Below, piece by piece: positions 17,917 to 24,559 of a stretch of DNA of 47,724 nucleotides. This DNA comes from Bacteroidota bacterium. GTDB lineage: Bacteria > Bacteroidota > Bacteroidia > Flavobacteriales > Schleiferiaceae. Position numbers and translations under genes: made by a program. The notes beneath the pieces are model-generated. The model was given only the letters and a program-made list of their open reading frames with translations. It made no database searches and was not told where the DNA came from. The stretch covers positions 1 through 47,724 of the forward strand of contig QQUU01000050.1 in NCBI GenBank assembly GCA_003385605.1. Direction: 5' to 3'. Every line of letters starts with the position of its first letter. The first letter of the stretch is position 1.

Positions 17917-19638
17917 TTAGTTGAACCAGCTTTCTACGACATCTAGGGAGAGCGCTGCTACGTCTAATTTATTCTTTTTACGGTAACCGTTGAGCTTTTG
18001 GTGCAAGGCCGCAGGCTTGTTGTCGCGCAAGGCATCAATGGTGTGGTAACCGGCTTGAGCAATGTGGTGCGACCACTCTTCAGGAACGCCAATCGCTTGG
18101 AATTCTGCAGGATCTGCAACCGTCTCAAACTTTTCAGGACGCATCTGCGGGAAGAACAATACCTCTTGGATGCTGTCTTGGTTGGTCAACATCATGGTGA
18201 GGCGGTCGATACCGATACCCAAGCCTGAGGTTGGCGGCATGCCGTATTCTAGCGCGCGAACGAAGTCTTGGTCGATAAACATCGCTTCGTCGTCTCCTTT
18301 TTCCGAGAGTTTCAATTGGTCCTCGAAACGCTCTAACTGGTCAATAGGATCATTAAGCTCAGAGTAGGCGTTAGCAACCTCCTTACCGTTGACCATGAGC
18401 TCAAAACGCTCTGTGAGTTCTGGGTTGTCGCGGTGCTTCTTACACAGTGGCGACATCTCAACAGGGTAGTCGATGATGTAGGTTGGCTGGATGTAGTGCT
18501 TCTCACACTTCTCGCCGAAGATTTCGTCGATGAGTTTCCCTTTGCCCATGGTTTCGTCCACCTCAAGGCCGATTGATTTCGCTGCTTCGCGCACCTCGTC
18601 TTCTGTCTTGCCGTTTAGATCTAAACCAGTGTGCTCCTTGATGGCTTCTAGGATAGGTACTCGAGCGTACGGTGCTTTGAAGCTCACGGTATTCTCACCA
18701 ATCGTTGCATCTGTGGTACCGTTTACAGCCATGGCCACTTCTTCGAGCATGTTCTCCACGAAGCGCATCATCCAGTGGTAGTCTTTGTACGCCACATAGA
18801 TTTCCATGACGGTGAACTCTGGGTTGTGCGTCTTGTCCATCCCTTCGTTGCGGAAGTCTTTGGCAAATTCATACACCCCTTCAAAGCCACCTACGATGAG
18901 GCGCTTGAGGTAGAGCTCGTTGGCAATACGCAAATACAACGGCACGTCGAGTGCGTTGTGGTGCGTGATGAATGGTCGAGCAGCGGCGCCACCGGGGATA
19001 GGCTGCAGAATGGGCGTTTCCACCTCCATGTATCCGGCATCGTCAAAAATGCGGCGCATGGTGCTCATGATTCTATTTCTCTTGCGGAAAATCTCCTTAA
19101 CACCAGGGTTCACAACGAGGTCAACGTAGCGCTGACGGTAACGAATTTCCGGGTCGGTGAGTTGATCGTATACGTTTCCATCGGCATCTTTCTTTACAAC
19201 AGGAAGCGGGCGCAAGCTCTTGGAAAGCACGACCAATTCCTTCACGTGCAAGCTCATTTCGCCTGTCTGCGTGGTGAACATGTGGCCTTCTACACCGATA
19301 AAATCACCGATGTCTAGGAGCTTTTTGAACACGTCGTTGTACATGGTTTTGTCCTCACCAGGACAGATCTCGTCGCGATTCACGTAGATCTGCATCTCGC
19401 CTGTAGAGTCCGCCAAGACTGCGAAAGAAGCCTTACCCATGATGCGTTTAGTCATCAATCGGCCCGCGATGCGCACCTTTTCAAAGCCTTCAGCGCCCTC
19501 AGTGTAAGTAGCGGCCAATTCATCGGCTTTGTGTGAAACAACGTATTCGGCGGCCGGGTACGGATCGATCCCCAAGGCTTTTAATTTGCCTAAGGATTCG
19601 CGTCTAAGTACCTCCTGTTCAGATAATAGTCTTGCCAT
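17917..19638 (-). CDS. lysS: Lysine-tRNA ligase, class II, with C-terminal helical extension
   Basis: A 573-residue class IIb aminoacyl-tRNA synthetase that charges tRNA-Lys. An N-terminal OB-fold anticodon-binding domain (~55-150) is followed by the catalytic domain: motif 1 around VNPGVKEIFRKRNRIM, motif 2 FRNEGMDKTHNPEFT, and motif 3 GLGIGIDRLTMMLTN. The sequence goes on about 85 residues beyond the normal LysS end (after QEVLFFPQMRPE), with a helix-turn-helix-like domain (VPEEWSHHIAQAGYHTIDAL) that I recall from Bacteroidota enzymes. It is the first gene of a minus-strand run with the membrane protein and mutS2. A perfect -7 promoter box lies 25 bases upstream. Confidence 0.96.
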   Translation of the reverse strand: MARLLSEQEVLRRESLGKLKALGIDPYPAAEYVVSHKADELAATYTEGAEGFEKVRIAGRLMTKRIMGKASFAVLADSTGEMQIYVNRDEICPGEDKTMYNDVFKKLLDIGDFIGVEGHMFTTQTGEMSLHVKELVVLSKSLRPLPVVKKDADGNVYDQLTDPEIRYRQRYVDLVVNPGVKEIFRKRNRIMSTMRRIFDDAGYMEVETPILQPIPGGAAARPFITHHNALDVPLYLRIANELYLKRLIVGGFEGVYEFAKDFRNEGMDKTHNPEFTVMEIYVAYKDYHWMMRFVENMLEEVAMAVNGTTDATIGENTVSFKAPYARVPILEAIKEHTGLDLNGKTEDEVREAAKSIGLEVDETMGKGKLIDEIFGEKCEKHYIQPTYIIDYPVEMSPLCKKHRDNPELTERFELMVNGKEVANAYSELNDPIDQLERFEDQLKLSEKGDDEAMFIDQDFVRALEYGMPPTSGLGIGIDRLTMMLTNQDSIQEVLFFPQMRPEKFETVADPAEFQAIGVPEEWSHHIAQAGYHTIDALRDNKPAALHQKLNGYRKKNKLDVAALSLDVVESWFN

Positions 19639-19662
19639 GATGCTAGATGAATATTAAGACCG

Positions 19663-19670
19663 CAAAGATA
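19663..19670 (-). promoter_or_regulatory. Putative -7 box (TATCTTTG) of the lysS operon
   Basis: Read on the minus strand, TATCTTTG followed by C matches TAnnTTTG exactly. It leaves a 5' leader of about 20 bases before the lysS ATG at 19638. No clear -33 TTG is visible. Confidence 0.55.
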
Positions 19671-19694
19671 ATTGCCTTTTAGTAGCTTAGCAGT

Positions 19695-20234
19695 ATGACT
19701 CGCAGCCGATTTTATGCACTTTTCCTCACCCTCTTCTTTGCAGGGGCGAGCTATGCACAACCCTATTGGCAAAAAGGCACTCGTTTAGCAACCTTCAGCG
19801 GCACTTCGAATCTTGACGGATTGGTGGGCGGGGTGACCAACGCAGGCTTTAATGCAGCGGCAGGTACAGCGCTTTTTCTTGATGAAAAATGGGCCGTCGG
19901 CTTCGGCGGCAAATACCGTTGGGCACCATTGTCGCAGAGCATGGAGGCCTCGGTTCGACTTCAAAATTTAGTGTACGGCGCATCCAACACCCCGCATTCC
20001 TTGTTGCTCGACCTTCACGCAACTTTTGGCAACAACATGAACACGACGCTTAGCGGAGACATGTTTGGCCGTCAGACGTCTGCCATCGGTGTGGGCGCAC
20101 AATACACGTATTGGCTCACCTCAAGCGTTGGAATTTACCTTTGGCCACAGATAGACCGAACGAATAGAGGTCCAAGCGGGTTATGGGATTGGCAAATGAT
20201 TGCACCCGTAGGGTTGCAAGTAAGTTGGCAATAG
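19695..20234 (+). CDS. Small outer-membrane beta-barrel-like protein
   Basis: A 179-residue exported protein with signal peptide at 1-21 (ending SYAQ). The rest is rich in Gly, Thr, Trp and Tyr in short alternating strands (KWAVGFGGKYRWAPL, SLLLDLHATFG, AIGVGAQYTYWLTSSVGIYLWPQ), ending in a strand whose last residues are LQVSWQ. This fits an eight-strand outer-membrane barrel. No family is recognised. It is divergent from lysS (56 bases apart) and 10 bases upstream of lipB, so it may be the first gene of the lipB run. Confidence 0.65.
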   Translation: MTRSRFYALFLTLFFAGASYAQPYWQKGTRLATFSGTSNLDGLVGGVTNAGFNAAAGTALFLDEKWAVGFGGKYRWAPLSQSMEASVRLQNLVYGASNTPHSLLLDLHATFGNNMNTTLSGDMFGRQTSAIGVGAQYTYWLTSSVGIYLWPQIDRTNRGPSGLWDWQMIAPVGLQVSWQ

Positions 20235-20244
20235 AACAAGTAGT

Positions 20245-20961
20245 ATGAGAAAGGTCCAATTCCAAGATATCGGCCGGGTTTCCTATGGTACAGCCTGGGA
20301 CTTCCAGACGGAGCTCTTTACGGAGACGGTGGATTTAAAATTGGCCAATAGGAAACATCCAGAAACCGCTCAGGAAACCACAGATCACTTTCTGTTTGTA
20401 GAGCATCCTCCAGTCTTCACTTTGGGGAAGAGTGGAAAAATGGAACACCTTCTCGTGGACCAGGAGCAGCTCGAAAAGGACGGTTTTGAATTCTTTCCCG
20501 TCAACCGCGGCGGCGACATCACCTACCATGGTCCGGGTCAAATTGTAGGCTATCCAATTATCGACCTCGACCATTACTTTACGGACATTCACAAGTACTT
20601 GCGATACCTTGAAGAAGTCATTATTTCTACACTTGCAGATTACGGCCTGAAAGCCGGTCGCAGCGATGGAGAGACGGGTGTATGGCTGGACGAAGGCACT
20701 CCCTTTGCACGAAAAATGTGTGCTATGGGTGTTAAAGCATCACGTTGGACAACCATGCACGGCTTTGCCTTGAACGTCAACGCAGACCTCAGCCACTTTG
20801 ATTATATCGTACCTTGTGGCATCTCGGACAAGAAGGTCACTTCATTGCACGTTGAACTGGGCCGAGAAGTAGACCTCCAAGAGGTCAAAGACAAGATTAA
20901 ATTTTACTTCGAAAAGCAGTTCGACTGCCAGTTTATACCCACAATACATCCCTTTAAATGA
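20245..20961 (+). CDS. lipB: Octanoyl-[acyl carrier protein]:protein N-octanoyltransferase
   Basis: A 238-residue cytoplasmic enzyme that moves octanoate from acyl carrier protein to the lipoyl domains of 2-oxoacid dehydrogenases and glycine cleavage H protein, the first step of lipoate synthesis. Signature RGGDITYHGPGQ is at residues 88-99. The catalytic dyad is Lys164 (MGVKASRW) and Cys191 (VPCGISDK). An N-terminal extension of about 20 residues relative to the E. coli enzyme is normal for this phylum. Its 3' end overlaps the serine hydrolase by four bases (ATGA). Confidence 0.95.
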   Translation: MRKVQFQDIGRVSYGTAWDFQTELFTETVDLKLANRKHPETAQETTDHFLFVEHPPVFTLGKSGKMEHLLVDQEQLEKDGFEFFPVNRGGDITYHGPGQIVGYPIIDLDHYFTDIHKYLRYLEEVIISTLADYGLKAGRSDGETGVWLDEGTPFARKMCAMGVKASRWTTMHGFALNVNADLSHFDYIVPCGISDKKVTSLHVELGREVDLQEVKDKIKFYFEKQFDCQFIPTIHPFK

Positions 20962-22088
20962 AAATTCTAAAAAGAACAGTTGCCGTTATTGTTGTACTCC
21001 TCGTAGCGGTGAAATTATCTCCGTACGAATACCTGATTAAGGGTGTAAAGAACACGTACCTCAAAGGCTATACGTCTGCCCATCTGTACGACCGTGAGTA
21101 TTTCGACCAACGCGAAATTCCCGTGGTACTGCCCAAAAAATTAGCCGTGTCCGATTCCGTTTCACTGACCATCGACGATGAGCTTAGAGGCCCTCTAGAA
21201 CGCGTTGGCACCAAAGGAATGTTGGTGCTACAAAATGACGAGGTTGTCTATGAGGAATATTGGGACCAGCACGATACTGCTGCGGTATCGAACAGCTTTT
21301 CGACGGCAAAATCGGTCATTACCCTACTTACACAGATTGCTGTTCAAGACGGCTACATCGGTTCTTGGGACGATCTAGTGACTGATTACATCCCGGAATA
21401 TGAAATCCCAGAAGGCGTTACTACGCCTACACTGCGCCACCTCAGCACGATGACTGCCGGTCTTCAGTTTGACGAGGACTACAAGGACCCTTTCAACAAA
21501 ACAGCGAAACTTTACTACAGCGATGATGTGGTGGCTACTGCCTTGAGCATCCCTCCCGGGAAGTTTGAAACAGGTACGCAATGGGAGTACCAAAGTGCCT
21601 GTACCCAACTGCTCACGATTGCACTTTCGCGCGCCATCGGGGAGAGCGTTTCTTCGTTTGCCAACCGCGAACTTTTTGCCAAGGTGGGCTTTGAAGTTCC
21701 AACGACTTGGCACCTGGATCGTGCAGGTGGTTTTGAGCTTGGATATTGCTGTTTGAATGCCGCCGTGCGCGACTTCGCAAAGCTGGGCATGCTCGTAAAC
21801 AACCACGGATACATTGATTCAAATGCAGTGATAGATTCTGCCTTTATCGCTGAAGCACAAGTAGGCTACAAGAGCCCGTACTACGGCCACAGCTTTTGGA
21901 TTTACCCAGACGTTGAAGCACGTAATTATTCGTTCCGCGGCCTTGGTGGCCAGCTGATTATCATCTTACCGGATTACGATATGGTCATCATGCGCGTTGG
22001 TGAGAAGGCTGGTGATCGCTACGAGGGCGATTTCCGTGCTATTGGTCGCGAACTCATCAAACAAGCCGAACGCTGGCAAGCCAACTAA
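20958..22088 (+). CDS. Membrane-anchored serine hydrolase (class C beta-lactamase/penicillin-binding fold)
   Basis: A 376-residue periplasmic-facing enzyme. Residues 5-20 form an N-terminal signal anchor. The nucleophile motif SxxK is Ser115-Thr-Ala-Lys118, the second motif is Tyr211-Gln-Ser213, and the third region near the end is LGGQLIII in place of KTG. Members of this family include D-aminopeptidases, esterases and 6-aminohexanoate-dimer hydrolases, and the substrate cannot be told. The start overlaps lipB, so translation is coupled. The next gene is a peptide-type ABC ATPase, which mildly favours a peptide-related substrate. Confidence 0.85.
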   Translation: MKILKRTVAVIVVLLVAVKLSPYEYLIKGVKNTYLKGYTSAHLYDREYFDQREIPVVLPKKLAVSDSVSLTIDDELRGPLERVGTKGMLVLQNDEVVYEEYWDQHDTAAVSNSFSTAKSVITLLTQIAVQDGYIGSWDDLVTDYIPEYEIPEGVTTPTLRHLSTMTAGLQFDEDYKDPFNKTAKLYYSDDVVATALSIPPGKFETGTQWEYQSACTQLLTIALSRAIGESVSSFANRELFAKVGFEVPTTWHLDRAGGFELGYCCLNAAVRDFAKLGMLVNNHGYIDSNAVIDSAFIAEAQVGYKSPYYGHSFWIYPDVEARNYSFRGLGGQLIIILPDYDMVIMRVGEKAGDRYEGDFRAIGRELIKQAERWQAN

Positions 22089-22097
22089 ATCGCTTCG

Positions 22098-23615
22098 ATG
22101 CCTTCACCGCTGGTCAACATACAAGGCTTAAACATCTCCTTCGGTACGACCGAGGTACTCAGTGATTTTAACTTACAAATCGAGGAAGGGGAGATCGTTT
22201 CAGTTGTTGGCGAGAGCGGCTCGGGGAAATCGGTCAGCGCCCTGATGAGTATGGGCTTGCTGAGCCCCAAAGCCTCCATAACTAGCGCTCACGCTGAGGT
22301 GCTGGGCCGAAGTATTTCTGAACTTTCTCAACGCGATTGGCAACACGTGCGGGGCAAGGAGATCGCCATGGTATTTCAAGATCCAATGACCGCTTTGCAT
22401 CCTTCGATGCGCATAGGAAAGCAATTAGAAGAGGTATTGGAAATACATACCGACCTAGGTGCAGCGCAGCGCCAGGACAAAGTTCTTCGCGCATTGGAAG
22501 AGGTGAGCATTCCTCAGCCCGAGCTGAGTGCTAAGAAATACCCACACGAGATGAGTGGCGGGCAGCGCCAGCGTGTCGTCATTGCTATGGCCATGCTATT
22601 GGAGCCCAAACTGATTATTGCAGACGAGCCCACCACAGCCTTAGATAAAGAGGTGGAAGCTACTGTTCTTGAACTGCTAAGTACGTTGGTGAAAGACAAG
22701 GGATGCGCACTGTGGTTTATCTCTCATGACCTTGAAGTCGTCTCCGAATTCTCCGATCGTGTTGTGGTCCTCTACAAGGGCGAAACGGTCGAGCAAGGCG
22801 CGGCAAAAGAAGTGTTCAATACCCCGAAGCATTCCTATACAAAGGGCTTACTTGCATGTCGCCCACCTAAGAGCGGCCGCCCTTATCCATTGCCGGTATT
22901 ATCAGATTTTCTAGACGGCTCTGGCGCCCCAAAAGCGACCGAGCTTGATACTCTAAAAACTGATGCCAGGGCCCTACATATTGAAGGTCTGAACATCGGG
23001 TATACGATGCGCAAAGGCTGGAAGAAATCGACAAAATGGGTCGTTCAAGACCTAGACGTAACACTGAATTCGGGAGAAACACTAGGCCTCATAGGCCCCT
23101 CGGGTAGCGGGAAGAGCAGCATTGGTCGGGCAGTAGTTGACCTCGTTCCGTCGACCTATTCCATTCGAAATTTTGAAGGCAATGAAGGCCGGGTCCAATT
23201 CATTTTCCAAGACCCCTCATCCGCCTTGAACCGCAGCCACACCATAGGTCGCATCTTGGACCAAGTTCTTTCCCACCACGCGCCAGAGCTCTCCGCTGTG
23301 GGGCGCAAGGAAAAAGCATCTGCCCTGTTGCAAGAAGTCGGCTTGCACCCCTCCGACCTCAGCAAAAAGCCCAAGGACTTCTCCGGCGGCCAGCGTCAGC
23401 GTATCGGCATTGCAAGGGCCTTGGCGGCGGATCCAACAGTGTTGATATGTGATGAAAGTGTCAGCGCCCTAGACGTGAGCGTTCAAGCCCAGGTACTCAA
23501 CCTGCTGAACGGCATTAAAAAGAATCGGGGCCTGAGTATGATTTTCATCTCTCACGACCCCGATGTTATTCGGTACATGTGCGACCGCATTCAGCAGCTC
23601 ACACCTCTTTCTTAA
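22098..23615 (+). CDS. Fused two-domain ABC ATPase of the oligopeptide/dipeptide type (DppDF/YejF-like)
   Basis: A 505-residue cytoplasmic protein made of two ABC domains. The first has Walker A GESGSGKS (~38-45), signature SGGQRQR (~152) and Walker B LIIADEPTTALD; the second has Walker A GPSGSGKS (~334), signature SGGQRQR (~429) and Walker B LICDESVSALD. Both are of the peptide/nickel importer class. Neither transmembrane subunits nor a binding protein are next to it. It starts nine bases after the serine hydrolase stop. The stop at 23613-23615 forms a TTAA palindrome shared with the convergent 40-residue gene. Confidence 0.9.
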   Translation: MPSPLVNIQGLNISFGTTEVLSDFNLQIEEGEIVSVVGESGSGKSVSALMSMGLLSPKASITSAHAEVLGRSISELSQRDWQHVRGKEIAMVFQDPMTALHPSMRIGKQLEEVLEIHTDLGAAQRQDKVLRALEEVSIPQPELSAKKYPHEMSGGQRQRVVIAMAMLLEPKLIIADEPTTALDKEVEATVLELLSTLVKDKGCALWFISHDLEVVSEFSDRVVVLYKGETVEQGAAKEVFNTPKHSYTKGLLACRPPKSGRPYPLPVLSDFLDGSGAPKATELDTLKTDARALHIEGLNIGYTMRKGWKKSTKWVVQDLDVTLNSGETLGLIGPSGSGKSSIGRAVVDLVPSTYSIRNFEGNEGRVQFIFQDPSSALNRSHTIGRILDQVLSHHAPELSAVGRKEKASALLQEVGLHPSDLSKKPKDFSGGQRQRIGIARALAADPTVLICDESVSALDVSVQAQVLNLLNGIKKNRGLSMIFISHDPDVIRYMCDRIQQLTPLS

Positions 23616-23734
23616 TTATCTCGCTTTTCGAAATTTTCTTCTTGGCGTTTGTTGTAGGCTCGAATGCCCAAAACAACACAAGCGATAAGGATAAAGGCCC
23701 ACACAGCGATATTGATTGCTAATGCCGCAGGCAT
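23612..23734 (-). CDS. 40-residue single-pass membrane microprotein
   Basis: A complete short gene: ATG at 23734-23732, TAA at 23614-23612. The product starts MPAALAINIAVWAFILI, has one hydrophobic helix (about 3-24) and a charged cytoplasmic tail (YNKRQEENFEKRDN). Its ATG overlaps the stop of ybjQ by one base (TAATG), the usual arrangement of translationally coupled genes. Its stop overlaps the convergent ABC ATPase stop in TTAA. The tight coupling at both ends and the sensible helix-plus-charged-tail make up support it as real. Function unknown, perhaps a membrane tether for YbjQ. Confidence 0.7.
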   Translation of the reverse strand: MPAALAINIAVWAFILIACVVLGIRAYNKRQEENFEKRDN

Positions 23735-24048
23735 TATTTGAGCTTTACTGCTGTGCCGTACGCGAGCATTTCAGCTGCGCCTTGCATGACCATAGACGTG
23801 CCAAAGCGAACGTTTATGACCGCATCAGCGCCTAGTCGCTGAGCGTCTTGCAACATGCGTTGCAGGGCCTGTTCACGGCTTTGGGCTTGGAGTTTAGTAT
23901 ATTCCTCTATCTCGCCTCCGACGATGTTCTTGAGGCCGGCGAAAATGTCTCGACCAATGTTTCTGGCGCGAACGGTGGAGCCGCGAGCAATGCCTAAGAT
24001 TTCAGAAATTTCTTTCCCTGGAACAGTGGAGGTAGTTGTGGTAATCAT
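23734..24048 (-). CDS. YbjQ/UPF0145 family protein (heavy-metal-binding domain)
   Basis: A 104-residue cytoplasmic protein of the YbjQ family, which forms pentameric rings. The pattern is typical: MITTTTSTVPG at the start, ILGIARGSTVRARNIGRD, then GGEIEEYTKLQAQSREQAL and LGADAVINVRFGTSMVMQGAAEMLAYGTAVKL. The start is set at the ATG at 24048, since family members begin M(I/K)..TT; an in-frame ATG at 24069 adds seven residues. It is the second gene of a three-gene minus-strand unit: DUF6952 upstream (26 bases) and the microprotein downstream (one-base overlap). Its biochemical role is not settled. Confidence 0.9.
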   Translation of the reverse strand: MITTTTSTVPGKEISEILGIARGSTVRARNIGRDIFAGLKNIVGGEIEEYTKLQAQSREQALQRMLQDAQRLGADAVINVRFGTSMVMQGAAEMLAYGTAVKLK

Positions 24049-24074
24049 GATGAATGTTTTTTGGTCCAATTAAG

Positions 24075-24329
24075 TTAGTTAATTGATCCCAAAACACGCT
24101 TCATAAATCCATTTAAAGCATCTTTTTTGGCCGTGCCTTGTGCGATTTCCTTCTGTACTTCTACCGCTCCGTAGAGGTTAGAGATCAATTCGCCAATGAC
24201 TTCCATTTCTTCGTCTTTCAACGTCGGTACATCTGCGAGAGATTCCAAAACCTCAATAGTCTCATGGATGTAATCCACATCGTTCTTCTCGACAAAGTCA
24301 ACCAAATGCTTGATAAAGGGGATTTTCAT
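24075..24329 (-). CDS. DUF6952-like small helical protein
   Basis: An 84-residue soluble, acidic helical protein (MKIPFIKHLVDFVEKND at the start, LKDEEMEVIGELISNLYGAVEVQKEIAQG in the middle, FMKRVLGSIN at the end). It matches my memory of the Bacteroidota family DUF6952. I start it at the ATG at 24329 rather than 24401, because a perfect TACATTTG promoter box lies between the two, 19 bases before 24329. In related genomes such genes often sit near peroxiredoxin/thioredoxin genes; here it leads ybjQ. Confidence 0.7.
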   Translation of the reverse strand: MKIPFIKHLVDFVEKNDVDYIHETIEVLESLADVPTLKDEEMEVIGELISNLYGAVEVQKEIAQGTAKKDALNGFMKRVLGSIN

Positions 24330-24347
24330 AGGTCTGTTATTTTGCTT

Positions 24348-24355
24348 CAAATGTA
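24348..24355 (-). promoter_or_regulatory. Putative -7 box (TACATTTG) of the DUF6952-ybjQ unit
   Basis: On the minus strand TACATTTG is an exact TAnnTTTG match, with about 14 bases from the predicted transcript start to the ATG at 24329. It decides between two possible starts of the gene. Confidence 0.5.
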
Positions 24356-24559
24356 ATAGCTTCTGCGTATCGACCGAAGGGGTTCTTATAGATATTGGCA
24401 ATCACGCTATTGGTTTTGAAAGCATGGGGCAGCGAATCCGACGGGCCGATTAAGGATAAATAGAGGAAAGTCCCGGTCATAAGTCGGGGGGTAGCACAAA
24501 CAAAGATGACGTAACTTTATACCCAACGTTGAAACGACTACTGAAACTAAAAAGTTGAG

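Noticed and set aside
24402-24559. Stretch with GAGGAAAGTC and an ACAAACAAAG-like segment, recalling RNase P RNA
   Set aside because: Only 158 bases are free and the rest of the conserved RNase P core is missing; the match is short and probably chance.
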